Shown here in pieces: positions 32,874 to 41,695 of a DNA stretch of 64,000 nt. Under the pieces are notes generated by a model, which was given only the letters and a program-made list of their open reading frames with translations, did no database searches and had not been told where the DNA came from. Source of the DNA: Acinetobacter sp. WC-141 (GTDB lineage Bacteria > Pseudomonadota > Gammaproteobacteria > Pseudomonadales > Moraxellaceae); assembly GCF_000313935.1 (NCBI RefSeq), contig NZ_AMSS01000045.1, forward strand, positions 62,001 to 126,000, read 5' to 3'. The position numbers and the translations under genes are program-made. The stretch's first letter is position 1. Each line of letters opens with the position of its first letter.

Positions 32874-34268
32874 ATGCAAACACGTATTGAACATGACACT
32901 ATGGGTGAGATTGAAGTTCCAAATGAAGCATTGTGGGGAGCACAGACTCAACGCAGCTTACAGAACTTTAAAATTGGGCAAGAGCGTTTACCCCGTGCCA
33001 TGATTCGAGCAATGGGGCTGGTCAAAAAGGCTGCTGCGTTAACTAATGCTGAACTTGAACAGTTACCGCAAGATTTGAGTCAATATATTGTCGGTGCGGC
33101 TGAAGAAGTCATTGATGGTAAGTGGGATTCACAGTTTCCTTTAGTGGTCTGGCAGACAGGTTCTGGTACGCAAAGTAACATGAACTGTAATGAAGTAATT
33201 GCCAATATTGCAAACCAAAAATTAGGTCAAGCATTGGGTGCCCAAAAACCGGTACATCCAAATGATCATGTCAACCGTGCTCAATCAACGAACGATTCAT
33301 TTCCAACCGCTATTCACGTAGCAGCAAGTTTGCAAATTAATGAATTACTCATTCCTGCCGTAGAGCAGCTTAAAGCGACTTTGCAAAAAAAATCAGATGA
33401 GTTTCAGTCTATTGTTAAAATAGGTCGTACCCATTTACAAGACGCAACGCCGTTAACATTGGGTCAAGAATTTAGTGGCTATGTCTCTCAGCTTGAGCAT
33501 GGATTAGTGCGCTTGCAACAGGCGTTAACAGGCTTATATGAATTACCATTAGGCGGTACTGCGGTAGGGACTGGGCTAAATGCACATCCTGACTATGCAG
33601 TGAAAGCAGCTGCTCAGCTTGCTTTGCTTACAGGCTTACCATTTGTAACGGCTCCAAACAAATTTGAAGCACTTGCAGGACGTGATGCTGCTGTTTTTGC
33701 TTCTGGTGCATTAAAAACGCTTGCAGTCAGTTTAAATAAAATTGCAAACGATATTCGCTGGTTGGCTAGTGGTCCACGTTGTGGTTTCGGTGAAATCCGT
33801 ATTCCTGAAAATGAACCTGGTTCAAGCATTATGCCGGGGAAAGTAAACCCGACACAAAGTGAAGCAATGACCATGGTTGTTGCACAAGTGCTTGGAAATG
33901 ACACGACTATTAATGTGGCAGGTGCTTCAGGTAACTTCGAATTAAACGTATTTATGCCAGTGATTGCCTACAACCTATTACAGTCTATTCAGTTGCTTGG
34001 CGATGCTTGTAATAGTTTTAATGATCACTGTGCGGTAGGAATTGAACCTAATCAGGATAAAATTGATCACTTCTTACATAACTCTCTTATGTTGGTAACC
34101 GCTTTAAATCCAGTGATTGGCTATGAAAACTCTGCAAAAGTTGCAAAGACTGCTTATAAAGAAAATAAAACTTTAAAGCAGGTCGCTGTTGAGCTCGGTT
34201 TAGTTACAGCAGAACAATTTGATGAAGTGGTTAAACCTGAAAAAATGGTTTCACCAAATAGTAAATAA
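32874..34268 (+). CDS. fumC: Class II fumarate hydratase FumC
   Basis: This 464-residue iron-independent fumarase has the superfamily signature [16 protein letters not shown] (about residues 317-332), [14 protein letters not shown] near 98 and [19 protein letters not shown] near 183. It interconverts fumarate and malate in the TCA cycle. No terminator follows directly; the next base-paired structure is at 34280. Confidence 0.95.
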   Translation: MQTRIEHDTMGEIEVPNEALWGAQTQRSLQNFKIGQERLPRAMIRAMGLVKKAAALTNAELEQLPQDLSQYIVGAAEEVIDGKWDSQFPLVVWQTGSGTQSNMNCNEVIANIANQKLGQALGAQKPVHPNDHVNRAQSTNDSFPTAIHVAASLQINELLIPAVEQLKATLQKKSDEFQSIVKIGRTHLQDATPLTLGQEFSGYVSQLEHGLVRLQQALTGLYELPLGGTAVGTGLNAHPDYAVKAAAQLALLTGLPFVTAPNKFEALAGRDAAVFASGALKTLAVSLNKIANDIRWLASGPRCGFGEIRIPENEPGSSIMPGKVNPTQSEAMTMVVAQVLGNDTTINVAGASGNFELNVFMPVIAYNLLQSIQLLGDACNSFNDHCAVGIEPNQDKIDHFLHNSLMLVTALNPVIGYENSAKVAKTAYKENKTLKQVAVELGLVTAEQFDEVVKPEKMVSPNSK

Positions 34269-34279
34269 TCTTTTCTGAT

Positions 34280-34402
34280 GGACTTTTTTATTAGCAAATA
34301 CTTGGGTAATATCCGCGAGTTGCTAAGTACAACAAAAGTCCTGAATGATCAGCGCAAAAAATCATAAGGGGAAGGCCTGCTTGAAAAAGTAGGCTTTTTT
34401 TA
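34280..34402 (+). ncRNA. Candidate structured RNA downstream of fumC
   Basis: This stretch folds into nested stems: outer GGACTTTT (34280-34287) with AAAAGTCC (34334-34341), inner TTAGCAA (34291-34297) with TTGCTAA (34320-34326). It is followed by a strong terminator hairpin GCCTGCTT/AAGTAGGC and a T-run. This is the layout of a small regulatory RNA or of a structured fumC 3' end. I do not recognise a family, and no promoter was established within it. Confidence 0.45.
34375..34402 (+). terminator. Rho-independent terminator
   Basis: GCCTGCTT / AAGTAGGC is an 8-bp stem with a GAAA tetraloop followed by seven Ts. It lies 107 bases after fumC and closes the structured element above. Confidence 0.85.
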
Positions 34403-34587
34403 TATCTTTAAATATAAATGTCATATCTAGGCTTTATTTTTGCTAGGTTATTTTAAGCCCAAATCAATAATTGTTCTAACAATAAAGAAATCTTAAATCA
34501 TTATACTGTCTCAATTCAGGAATGCTTTTCCAGTGCATACCAAAGCAACCTTTTTGAAAGTTAAGTGTAAAGATTAATTTAAATAGT

Positions 34588-34690
34588 AGTTAACCCATTA
34601 GAAAGTTAACTCTGTTAGATGTATGACGCCATAATAAAACCAAGCAGGTATCGACTAATGGCGGGGTTTTTTATTATTAAGTATTTCTGT
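34588..34690 (+). ncRNA. Second candidate structured RNA with terminator-like end
   Basis: A perfect AGTTAAC / GTTAACT hairpin (34588-34611) is followed by CGCCAT (34627-34632) pairing with ATGGCG (34668-34673) and GGGTTTTTT, resembling a terminator with a long loop. No open frame lies here. It could be a small RNA, or an mRNA end from upstream transcription. The rest of 34269-34991 shows nothing else I can name. Confidence 0.35.
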
Positions 34691-34991
34691 AATATCTATG
34701 TATTGGTTTAGCACTGAATGATTAGTGTTAGGAATCAAAAGAAAGGGTGGAGTTTAAAATACATATATATTCAAATATTTATAGTTTTTTTAAAGGTTTG
34801 AATTATTTTATTTTTAATTTGATTCACATTGTTGATGTTTAGCTGTAACGAAATTGGAAAATGACTGTATGCATCTTTCAATTTTAGATTTAAGCATCTT
34901 TTTTTGTTAGGCCCATTTCTGATTGAGATGAGGAAGTAGGCTTATTATTTTTTAAGAAAAAACATAATTTTTAGATGGAATTTGGATAGTG

Positions 34992-35222
34992 ATGTACACA
35001 ATTAGATATGTTCATCGGAACAATACTTACTATGTCGCTTCGAATATCGAAGGAAATTTTATTATTCTTGAGTCAATTGATTCAGAATTTCGTATGGGTC
35101 ATCAAATTTCTTATGATGGTGAAAAGATATTCAACCTTACTTTGAATGATGAAACTGATGCAGTCATTAAATTAGAAAGTAATGAAAAAACAGCATACGA
35201 ATACTTACTTTCGGTTAAATAA
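34992..35222 (+). CDS. Hypothetical protein, 76 residues
   Basis: This small soluble protein (MYTIRYVHRNNTYYVASNIEGNF...) has no signal peptide, no membrane segment and no motif I recognise; it is rich in beta-prone and charged residues. ATG 34992 is preceded by a GTG in frame at 34989; the ribosome-binding site is weak (TTGGA). It is isolated, with over 300 bases of AT-rich sequence on each side. I cannot assign a function, and it may be a lineage-specific gene. Confidence 0.5.
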   Translation: MYTIRYVHRNNTYYVASNIEGNFIILESIDSEFRMGHQISYDGEKIFNLTLNDETDAVIKLESNEKTAYEYLLSVK

Positions 35223-35386
35223 ACTGGTTTTTTATGATGAATTATTTCTTTAGGAATTAGGTAAGAGTAAAAAATACTTCTTAATAATAAAGCGAACAAC
35301 GTTATTAAAAAATTCTTATTGGTTGTATATCTATTACCGTATAAGAAGCCCGCCAAAGACTAGTTCTTGGTAGGGAGGAGATAGCC

Positions 35387-35446
35387 ATGACAATAATTAA
35401 ACACATAACAACGAAGAGCTCTTTTCGGACGGCTTTTTATCAATAA
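35387..35446 (+). CDS. Possible 19-residue small protein or leader peptide
   Basis: The ATG at 35387 follows a very strong ribosome-binding site, AGGGAGGAG (35372-35380), 6 bases away. The frame encodes MTIIKHITTKSSFRTAFYQ, then TAA. An AAGAGCTCTT palindrome lies within it. No known leader or small protein matches by eye. It ends 162 bases before the next gene. The strong ribosome-binding site is the only support. Confidence 0.35.
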   Translation: MTIIKHITTKSSFRTAFYQ

Positions 35447-35481
35447 AGCTTAAACTTTCACTAATTAAAGGCGAATTAGCG

Positions 35482-35509
35482 TTGAATAAGCTGTCATAAT
35501 TGTTAAAAT
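35482..35509 (+). promoter_or_regulatory. Sigma-70-like promoter
   Basis: TTGAAT (35482-35487), a 16-base spacer and TAAAAT (35504-35509) precede the 163-residue hypothetical gene by about 100 bases. It is a plausible but unremarkable match. Confidence 0.4.
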
Positions 35510-35608
35510 GCGCACCTTGTCCTGTTTTTATGTTGTTTTTAGTTTTGCATCTTTTTGCGATATTTTAAATAAACTAATTAAAACAGAAGCTTAGCTAAGG
35601 ATTTTTGA

Positions 35609-36100
35609 ATGCTCTCTATTTATTTGACAGATACTCAACAACATGTGCAATTTAATGATTATCCTGGTGATCAGCCTGTTAAGTTTCTGTTAAATCTTAA
35701 AAAGATTTTCCCGAGTACAGGTGACTTATTATTACCAGTTTTACCTGATGATAATGATCTAGAAAATGTAACTTGGGAATCAACTTCAGAAGATTTTGAT
35801 GTCTTTAAAAAGCTATTGGCTGGATGGGGAGTTATTGAACTTCGTTTAAATGCAATTACGGCTTATAAAGATAAAAACTTTGCGAATGAGTTAGTGAAAC
35901 AAGCTCAAGCAAAACGTAAGAAAACAGCACAAAAAAACCATCAACTCTCTTTGGTTGCACTTGATTATATTTTTATGCATGAAGTTCATGCATTAATTGA
36001 TGCGGAATTGGTCACCATTGGTGAGAAATTTTATTTACCAACCTTGCGTGAGCAATGGAAAGGCATAGTTTCAGATCCAGTGCTCAATGGAAAATTCTAA
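35609..36100 (+). CDS. Hypothetical protein, 163 residues
   Basis: This soluble protein of 163 residues (MLSIYLTDTQQHVQFNDYPGDQPVKFLL...) has no signal peptide or membrane segment. It has an N-terminal beta-rich part and a helical lysine-rich middle (VKQAQAKRKKTAQKN, about residues 92-107). It is followed by a clean terminator, so it is transcribed alone. I do not recognise the family; it is likely conserved within Acinetobacter. Confidence 0.72.
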   Translation: MLSIYLTDTQQHVQFNDYPGDQPVKFLLNLKKIFPSTGDLLLPVLPDDNDLENVTWESTSEDFDVFKKLLAGWGVIELRLNAITAYKDKNFANELVKQAQAKRKKTAQKNHQLSLVALDYIFMHEVHALIDAELVTIGEKFYLPTLREQWKGIVSDPVLNGKF

Positions 36101-36108
36101 TTAAACAC

Positions 36109-36141
36109 AAAAGGTGAATTTATGAAAATTCACCTTTTTTA
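36109..36141 (+). terminator. Rho-independent terminator
   Basis: AAAAGGTGAATTT / AAATTCACCTTTT is a 13-bp stem with an ATGA loop, then more Ts. It ends the hypothetical gene just upstream. Confidence 0.9.
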
Positions 36142-36253
36142 TTTTTATAATTAAATTAATGAGTTATCACTTGATAATTGCTGGTACAAAAGTTTACAAG
36201 AAAAGAATGCGTTTTTTCTAAAGTGGCAGATACATTGCTTATATAAATACAAA

Positions 36254-36470
36254 ATTATTGCGGGAGAGAGGTTCGAAAGAACCCGCCGAAGGAGCAACAA
36301 GCCCGGAAACTCTCAGGCAGAAGGACTGTAATAATTAAAAAATCTGGAGAGAAGCTTAGATTTATAAGAATTGAAAATAATAACTTATAAATTATAAACT
36401 CACCGAAGGGGAAGATCTAAACGTTAAAAGGTAACGTTGGGGTCGAAACTCTCAGGTACCAATGACAGAT
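36254..36470 (+). promoter_or_regulatory. Tandem glycine riboswitch
   Basis: There are two consecutive gcvT-type aptamers. The first (36254-36335) has an outer ATTATT/AATAAT stem and the core GGGAGAG...CGCCGAAGGAGCAA...CTCTCAGG...AGGACTG. The second (about 36341-36470) has an ATCTG/CAGAT stem, GGAGAG...CACCGAAGGGGAAG, then CTCTCAGGTACCAATGACAGAT. The 5' part is joined by a short linker. It ends 43 bases before the start of a D-amino-acid dehydrogenase-like gene, which it presumably turns on when glycine is abundant. Confidence 0.93.
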
Positions 36471-36513
36471 GGGCTGTACTGATGAAATGTTCTGCATTTC
36501 TGAGGAGTCTGTT

Positions 36514-37758
36514 ATGCCACATGTTATTGTGATAGGTGCGGGAATCACAGGGGTTACCTCTGCTTATGAATTATCGCAACTGGGTTATCAAGTCACAGTG
36601 ATTGATCGACATCTATATCCTGCAATGGAAACATCATTTGCCAATGGAGGGCAATTATCGGCTTGTAATGCCGAAGTATGGAACCAAAAAGCCACTGTAG
36701 TTAAAGGCTTTAAATGGATGAGACAAAAAGACGCACCACTACTGCTGAATCCTTCATTTAGTTTGCATAAATATAGCTGGCTAGTTGAGTTTTTATCCCA
36801 TATTAAAAACTATGAAGCAAACACGATTGAGACAGTCCGTTTGGCATTGCTTGCTCGTAAGCGTTTATTCGAGGTTGCTGAAAAAGAGCAACTCGAGTTT
36901 GATTTGGAGAAACGTGGAATTCTCCATATGTATCATAGTAAGGCTGACTACGAGATTGCTAAACAAGTAAACAGTGTATTGAACAAGGGTACATTAGAGC
37001 GTTATTCAGTTTCACCTGATGAGATGAAAACCATAGAACCGTCGTTAACAGGCGAATATTTTGGTGGCTATTACACGCCAAGTGATGCAACAGGGGATAT
37101 TCATAAATATTCAACTTCTTTGGCTGAAAAGACTAAACAATATGGCGTTCAGTATAAATTCGGTCTGGAAGTCACAGATATTAAGTGTCATCCAGACAAA
37201 GTGATCGTAAGTTGTCAGCCAAGCGCAGAGCATCCTTATCTTGTTGAAACCGATAGCATCCAAATCGAAGGTGATGTGCTTGTAGTTTGCGGTGGTGTAG
37301 GAAGTTATCAACTCGCCGATATGATTGGAGAGCGGGTAAATGTGTACCCAGTAAAAGGTTATTCAATTACCGTGCAATTAAAAGATGAGCAAAGTGTAAA
37401 GAATGCACCGTGGGTTAGTTTACTAGATGAGAGCGCTAAAATTGTGACTTCTCGTTTAGGTAAAGATCGGTTGCGCGTGGCGGGCACTGCTGAATTTAAT
37501 GGTTACAACCGCGATATACGGGCTGATCGTATTCAACCTTTAGTAAATTGGGTAAACCGTAACTTTGATATTTCAACTGAGCATGTTGTACCTTGGGCTG
37601 GGTTAAGACCAATGATGCCTAATATGCTGCCTGTGGTGAAGCAGGCTAAACAGCCTCGTATTTTCTACAATACAGGACATGGGCACTTAGGGTGGACTTT
37701 GTCAGCGGCAACAGCGGTTTTGGTTGGTCAGGATATTGCACAAAAATATCCAGTCTAG
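36514..37758 (+). CDS. dadA: D-amino-acid dehydrogenase / glycine-oxidase-like FAD enzyme
   Basis: This 414-residue DAO-family flavoenzyme has an FAD-binding N terminus (HVIVIGAGITGVTSAYELS) and a DadA-like segment (SFANGGQLSACNAEVWN, about residues 48-64). FAD-domain motifs follow (AGLRPMMPN, FYNTGHGHLGWTLSAATA). ATG 36514 has GAGGAG 7 bases upstream; the ATG at 36469 lies inside the riboswitch. Enzymes of this group deaminate D-amino acids to keto acids and pass electrons to the chain. Control by a glycine riboswitch suggests a role linked to glycine metabolism, so the exact substrate is open. Confidence 0.85.
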   Translation: MPHVIVIGAGITGVTSAYELSQLGYQVTVIDRHLYPAMETSFANGGQLSACNAEVWNQKATVVKGFKWMRQKDAPLLLNPSFSLHKYSWLVEFLSHIKNYEANTIETVRLALLARKRLFEVAEKEQLEFDLEKRGILHMYHSKADYEIAKQVNSVLNKGTLERYSVSPDEMKTIEPSLTGEYFGGYYTPSDATGDIHKYSTSLAEKTKQYGVQYKFGLEVTDIKCHPDKVIVSCQPSAEHPYLVETDSIQIEGDVLVVCGGVGSYQLADMIGERVNVYPVKGYSITVQLKDEQSVKNAPWVSLLDESAKIVTSRLGKDRLRVAGTAEFNGYNRDIRADRIQPLVNWVNRNFDISTEHVVPWAGLRPMMPNMLPVVKQAKQPRIFYNTGHGHLGWTLSAATAVLVGQDIAQKYPV

Positions 37759-37764
37759 AAAGTA

Positions 37765-37794
37765 AAAAGCCAGTGTTCAAACACTGGCTTTTAT
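37765..37794. terminator. Bidirectional terminator
   Basis: AAGCCAGTGT / ACACTGGCTT with a TCAA loop and flanking A and T runs lies between convergent genes. It can serve the dehydrogenase (+) and the secreted protein (-). Confidence 0.88.
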
Positions 37795-37802
37795 TTAACC
37801 TG

Positions 37803-38429
37803 CTAATCATATAATCGGTAGATTCCGCTAAAACGTTCACAGCCTTTCTGTTGGGTTTTCACATGAAGTAAAGCTTTTTGAAAATCAAACTGATATTTAC
37901 AGTTATGTTCATTGTCTAAAATTTCACTTTTTTGTTCAGGCGAACTATAGGCCATCAAAGAAATCGTTTGAGTTTCTTTGCGGTTATTTGGATTGCGATA
38001 TGCTAGCCCTTCAATCTTGATTTTATCCTTTGCGAGCTGATGAACTTGAATATGAACGGGTTGTGCTGCTATACGTCCATTTTCAAACTTAAGGTAATGC
38101 TGGGTAAGCGTTTGCTTAAGTGATGCATAAAAATTTAGGTCATCTGTACGTAAATCAAACTGTTGTTGAATGCACGTATTACTCTTGCATTGCTGAGTAT
38201 ATTTAGACCATAACTTTTGTGTATCCTGTAAAAGTTGTAGGGGGGCATCAGTAACTAAATATGCAGAAAGATATTTATTATTGAGTTGCGTTCTCGATTC
38301 ACTAAATGTTTTTGAGCAGATTTTAAGCTCAGCCCCAGAATTGGAGCAGTCTATTGATTCTGCAAAAACAGGAGATGAACATAAACAACTCAATGTCACG
38401 GCAAAACTTAATCTTTTCAATTGATTCAT
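37803..38429 (-). CDS. Secreted LprI-like (DUF1311-type) protein
   Basis: This protein of about 208 residues starts with a signal peptide (MNQLKRLSFAVTLSCLCSSPVFAES) and so is periplasmic or surface-exposed. The region after it, DCSNSGAELKICSKTFSES...LNNKYLSAY..., with paired cysteines, resembles the DUF1311/LprI lysozyme-inhibitor domain. The last part (residues about 110-205) is an uncharacterised beta-rich segment. The start at 38429 was preferred over 38447. It may protect against lysozyme, but this rests on motif similarity only. Confidence 0.6.
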   Translation of the reverse strand: MNQLKRLSFAVTLSCLCSSPVFAESIDCSNSGAELKICSKTFSESRTQLNNKYLSAYLVTDAPLQLLQDTQKLWSKYTQQCKSNTCIQQQFDLRTDDLNFYASLKQTLTQHYLKFENGRIAAQPVHIQVHQLAKDKIKIEGLAYRNPNNRKETQTISLMAYSSPEQKSEILDNEHNCKYQFDFQKALLHVKTQQKGCERFSGIYRLYD

Positions 38430-38546
38430 ATCAGTATTAGACAGCATGATCGCTTATACTTTCAGTCTACTTTGCTAGGTGTACTATAGCGAAACAGAAA
38501 GGCTGAATACAAGATTTCTTAAGTTTTTATGGAAGGTAATAGTTAT

Positions 38547-39038
38547 ATGGTTGCTCAAATTCGCATTGGTCAAGGAATGGATGTACATGCCTTTGAAGCG
38601 GGGGACTTCGTTACATTAGCTGGCATTCAAATTCCACATACGCATGGCTTGAAAGCGCACTCTGATGGCGATGTTGTACTCCATGCCTTGTGTGATGCTT
38701 TGTTAGGTACTTTGGCACTTGGAGATATAGGGCAACATTTTCCTGACACTGACCCAGAATTTAAGGGTGCGGACAGCCGAGTACTATTAAAGCATGTTTA
38801 TCAGCTAATCTTGGATCGTGGTTATCAGTTAAATAATGCAGATATTACGGTGGCTTGTGAACGCCCCAAATTAGCTAAGCATAATTTGGAAATGCGTCAA
38901 AGCATTGCTGACGTTCTAAATGTAGATATTAATCAAATTAGCATTAAAGCAACGACAACCGAAAAACTTGGGTTTACCGGTCGTCAAGAAGGGATTTTAG
39001 CTACAGCGACTGTTTTAATTTCTCATCACACTAAGTGA
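38547..39038 (+). CDS. ispF: 2-C-methyl-D-erythritol 2,4-cyclodiphosphate synthase IspF
   Basis: This 163-residue enzyme of the MEP isoprenoid pathway has the zinc-binding and substrate motifs GMDVHAF, HSDGDVVLHALCDALLG and GDIGQHFPDTDP, and TTTEKLGFTGRQEGI near the end. ATG 38547 has AAGGT 10 bases upstream and is preferred over ATG 38529. The last 13 bases overlap the convergent phosphatase-like gene. Confidence 0.93.
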   Translation: MVAQIRIGQGMDVHAFEAGDFVTLAGIQIPHTHGLKAHSDGDVVLHALCDALLGTLALGDIGQHFPDTDPEFKGADSRVLLKHVYQLILDRGYQLNNADITVACERPKLAKHNLEMRQSIADVLNVDINQISIKATTTEKLGFTGRQEGILATATVLISHHTK

Positions 39039-39550
39039 TCGGCCTGTTGCAAAGACTGTTGAAGCTCGAGAGTTGCCTTACGGCCTTGTAGCTGTAAGGT
39101 AATACTATGAATGAGTCCAGTCCAAGTCTCATTAGGTTCCCAAATTTCGTGCAATAAATCCTGAGAAGTAGGCATGTCAATATTCATATAAAACTGTCTA
39201 TAGACATACATAAGGCAACTTACGCGTTTATTTTTGGCGCAATGTATCCAAACAATTTCATTTTGCACTAAATGATCAATCAAATCTAAAACTAATAAGC
39301 ACTGTTCAGCAGAAGGCATCTCCCAATCAATTGGAATATGAATATAATTTAAACCAAGGTCTAAACAAATACGGTCTTCATTTTCAAGGTGATTTGAAGC
39401 ATTAGTTAAAGCAAGGTTAATGACTGTGCTACAACCAAACTCTTTAATCAATTTTAGTTGTTCAGCAGAAGGCTGGGCCGAGCTAAATAAATGTTCATGA
39501 ATAATCGAAAATGCGGGAATTTGAGATAATGATTGTTCAAGGGTTGTCAT
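39026..39550 (-). CDS. Protein tyrosine phosphatase-like (DSP-type) protein
   Basis: This 174-residue protein has the active-site loop WIHCAKNKRVSCL (about residues 101-113), matching HCxxxxxR of tyrosine/dual-specificity phosphatases, with the typical preceding strand and VINLALTNAS. It resembles the sulfur/phosphate-transferring DSP-like proteins of gamma-proteobacteria. The substrate is unknown. It is convergent with ispF, overlapping it by 13 bases. Confidence 0.75.
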   Translation of the reverse strand: MTTLEQSLSQIPAFSIIHEHLFSSAQPSAEQLKLIKEFGCSTVINLALTNASNHLENEDRICLDLGLNYIHIPIDWEMPSAEQCLLVLDLIDHLVQNEIVWIHCAKNKRVSCLMYVYRQFYMNIDMPTSQDLLHEIWEPNETWTGLIHSITLQLQGRKATLELQQSLQQADHLV

Positions 39551-39700
39551 GATCGCACTCTACAAGAGTAGGCTTAGCTTATTGTGTAGAATGTTATACA
39601 CGATTCTAGAGAATAGTTGAAATACAGCCTGCTTATATATTCGGCAACGTTATCAAATTTTTAAAAATAATTAACTGGAAAAGTACAAGTCCTATAAAAT

Positions 39701-39733
39701 AAAAAACAGCATCATAAAGATGCTGTTTTTTTA
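39701..39733. terminator. Terminator downstream of argF
   Basis: AAAACAGCATC / GATGCTGTTTT is a perfect stem with T-runs on both sides, directly after the argF stop on the minus strand. Confidence 0.9.
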
Positions 39734-39742
39734 ACTCAAAAT

Positions 39743-40663
39743 TTAAGCTTTTTTTAGATTTTCATTCAATAAAAATTCGACTAAAGCTTTTTGAGCATGG
39801 AGGCGGTTTTCTGCTTCATCCCATACGACTGCATTTTTATAATCGAGCATGGTTTCAGAAATTTCTTCGCCGCGATGGGCTGGTAAACAGTGCATAAATA
39901 AGCAGTCAGGATGAGCAAGGCTCATTAATTTTTCATTGACCTGAAAAGCAGCAAAGGCTCTTTCACGAAGCTTCTGTTCTTCTTCTTGCCCCATACTTGC
40001 CCATACATCTGTCACAATAAGGTCAGCATTTACAGCCGCATCTTCTGCATTGTCGAAAACTTCGGCACAATGACCAAACTCTGCTAAAAATTCAGGTTTA
40101 GGCTCATATCCTTTCGGTGATGCAATTTTGAGTTTAAAGCCCATCATGTGTGCAGCTTCAATATATGAGTTACACATATTATTGCCATCACCAATCCAAG
40201 CAACAGTTTTTCCTTTAATGCTACCGCGGTGTTCATTATAAGTCTGTAAATCTGCAAGTAACTGGCAAGGATGATGGTCATCTGTCAAACCGTTAATAAC
40301 AGGAACTTTTGAATATGATGCAAAACGTTCAACAATGTCATGACCGAAAGTACGAATCATCACAATATCAAGCATACTTGAAATTACACGTGCTGAGTCT
40401 TCAATTGGTTCACCGCGACCTAGTTGTGTGTCGCGAGGCGATAAGAAAATCGCACTACCACCAAATTGATTAATGCCTGCTTCAAAAGAGATACGTGTAC
40501 GCGTGCTTGATTTCTCAAAAATCATTCCCAATACTTTACCGACAAAAGGCTGATATACCTTATTGTCATGCTGCATTTTTTTAAGTTCGCTTGCGCGTTC
40601 TAAAATGCGATTAAGTTCTAGAGTGGATAGATCACGTAAAGTCAGGAAATGTCTTAGAGCCAT
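39743..40663 (-). CDS. argF: Ornithine carbamoyltransferase ArgF
   Basis: This 306-residue enzyme makes citrulline from ornithine and carbamoyl phosphate in arginine synthesis. Signatures: [10 protein letters not shown] (carbamoyl phosphate binding, about residues 53-62), [11 protein letters not shown], and [12 protein letters not shown]. It is preceded by a 14-bp palindrome overlapping the likely promoter. Confidence 0.95.
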   Translation of the reverse strand: MALRHFLTLRDLSTLELNRILERASELKKMQHDNKVYQPFVGKVLGMIFEKSSTRTRISFEAGINQFGGSAIFLSPRDTQLGRGEPIEDSARVISSMLDIVMIRTFGHDIVERFASYSKVPVINGLTDDHHPCQLLADLQTYNEHRGSIKGKTVAWIGDGNNMCNSYIEAAHMMGFKLKIASPKGYEPKPEFLAEFGHCAEVFDNAEDAAVNADLIVTDVWASMGQEEEQKLRERAFAAFQVNEKLMSLAHPDCLFMHCLPAHRGEEISETMLDYKNAVVWDEAENRLHAQKALVEFLLNENLKKA

Positions 40664-40754
40664 GTAGCTACTCCATAATAATTGTTATGAAATACAACAA
40701 TTATCTGTTGTTGGCTGGGTGGATGAGGGAAAAAAGAAGTCTACTATACTATAA

Positions 40755-40768
40755 GCATTTTAAAATGC
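40755..40768 (-). promoter_or_regulatory. Palindrome in the argF promoter region
   Basis: GCATTTTAAAATGC is a perfect 14-bp palindrome about 92 bases upstream of argF. It lies just upstream of the minus-strand TATAGT, a likely -10 hexamer at 40743-40748 or 40748-40753. It could be an operator (the gene's own, or the TetR neighbour's). No binding is shown. Confidence 0.4.
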
Positions 40769-40775
40769 AAAAGAA

Positions 40776-41429
40776 TTAGACTTTATGATGGCCTCTTAAG
40801 AAAACATCAACACAATAGTGAATATAATCAAATACTTCTTTCTCGTCCGGTGGTAGCGGCATCCCCATAATCATGCGCCATTCTATATCACGTAAAATTC
40901 CAAAATACATTAACGAAGAATGATTTGGAGAAGTGCAAAGAATTTCTTCAGCCTGATGGGAAATTAGAAGTGCTTGAGCAATTGTGTTTTGTACATCTTG
41001 AGCACATTTTTCATATAGGTATTTGCTCAAAGTTGCATTGCATTGTGTTTGCTCAATAACCAAACGTAAAAAAGCGATATGTTCGGGTTGAATAATATGA
41101 GTATAAAAGCGAATGAGAGTTTGAATTAAATAGTTGCGTAAACATGTTTGGGAAGGTTGAAAGGGTACACAAATATCTTTAAAGAACATTTCACGGCGAT
41201 AATCGCAAATTGCGGTAAATAAGCCATCTTTATTGCCAAAATATTTATAGATAGAAGCTTTTGAACCACCAGCATGATTAACAATGTCATCAAGAGAAAC
41301 GGCATCATATCCTTTATCCAAAAACAGCTCGGTTGCACTTAGCAATAAAGCTAAGCGACGTTCTATACCTCGACGTGTTTGGGGTTTTTCACATATTGAA
41401 TGATGTGACTCAAGGACGGAATCATGCAT
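40776..41429 (-). CDS. TetR-family transcriptional regulator
   Basis: This 217-residue protein has the TetR helix-turn-helix LSLDDIVNHAGGSKASIYKYFGNKDGLF-like region near residues 44-70 (split: VSLDDIVNHAGG, SKASIYKYFGNK). The C-terminal domain, which senses the ligand, is unlike any I can name. It lies upstream of argF on the same strand with 112 bases between, so the two may not be linked. The ligand is unknown. Confidence 0.87.
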   Translation of the reverse strand: MHDSVLESHHSICEKPQTRRGIERRLALLLSATELFLDKGYDAVSLDDIVNHAGGSKASIYKYFGNKDGLFTAICDYRREMFFKDICVPFQPSQTCLRNYLIQTLIRFYTHIIQPEHIAFLRLVIEQTQCNATLSKYLYEKCAQDVQNTIAQALLISHQAEEILCTSPNHSSLMYFGILRDIEWRMIMGMPLPPDEKEVFDYIHYCVDVFLRGHHKV

Positions 41430-41645
41430 AAAATTTCATAACAACGGTTAACTTTGCTTATTTAGTATAGCAAAACTATCATTAAGGATGGTCATCGCTA
41501 TTTTTTTAGATCATCTGCTGAACAGTAAATATGTACTTAAAAAAATAAACCAATAGGAAATATAAGCTTAAGGTGGGTTTTAAAAAGATCTAATGATGTA
41601 ACCTTATGTTCATTTTTAAAATTAATAAAAATCTAACCGCAAATT

Positions 41646-41680
41646 AAAAGCGGCTAAGACACTCTTAGCCGCTTTTAAAT
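41646..41680. terminator. Terminator of ntrBC
   Basis: AAAAGCGGCTAAGA / TCTTAGCCGCTTTT is a perfect 14-bp stem with a three-base loop and T-runs on both strands, ending the ntrB-ntrC transcript 16 bases after the ntrC stop. Confidence 0.93.
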
Positions 41681-41695
41681 TAGATGATAAGTTTT

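Noticed and set aside
35447..35481. An attenuator around the 19-codon frame
   Set aside because: The AAGAGCTCTT palindrome is too short for a stable hairpin with a loop, and no alternative pair of stems was found. I kept only the open frame as a weak call.
36469..36513. Extended start of the D-amino-acid dehydrogenase gene (ATG at 36469)
   Set aside because: The ATG is at the very end of the glycine riboswitch, the extra 15 residues have no family support, and ATG 36514 has a strong GAGGAG site at the right distance followed directly by the FAD-binding motif.
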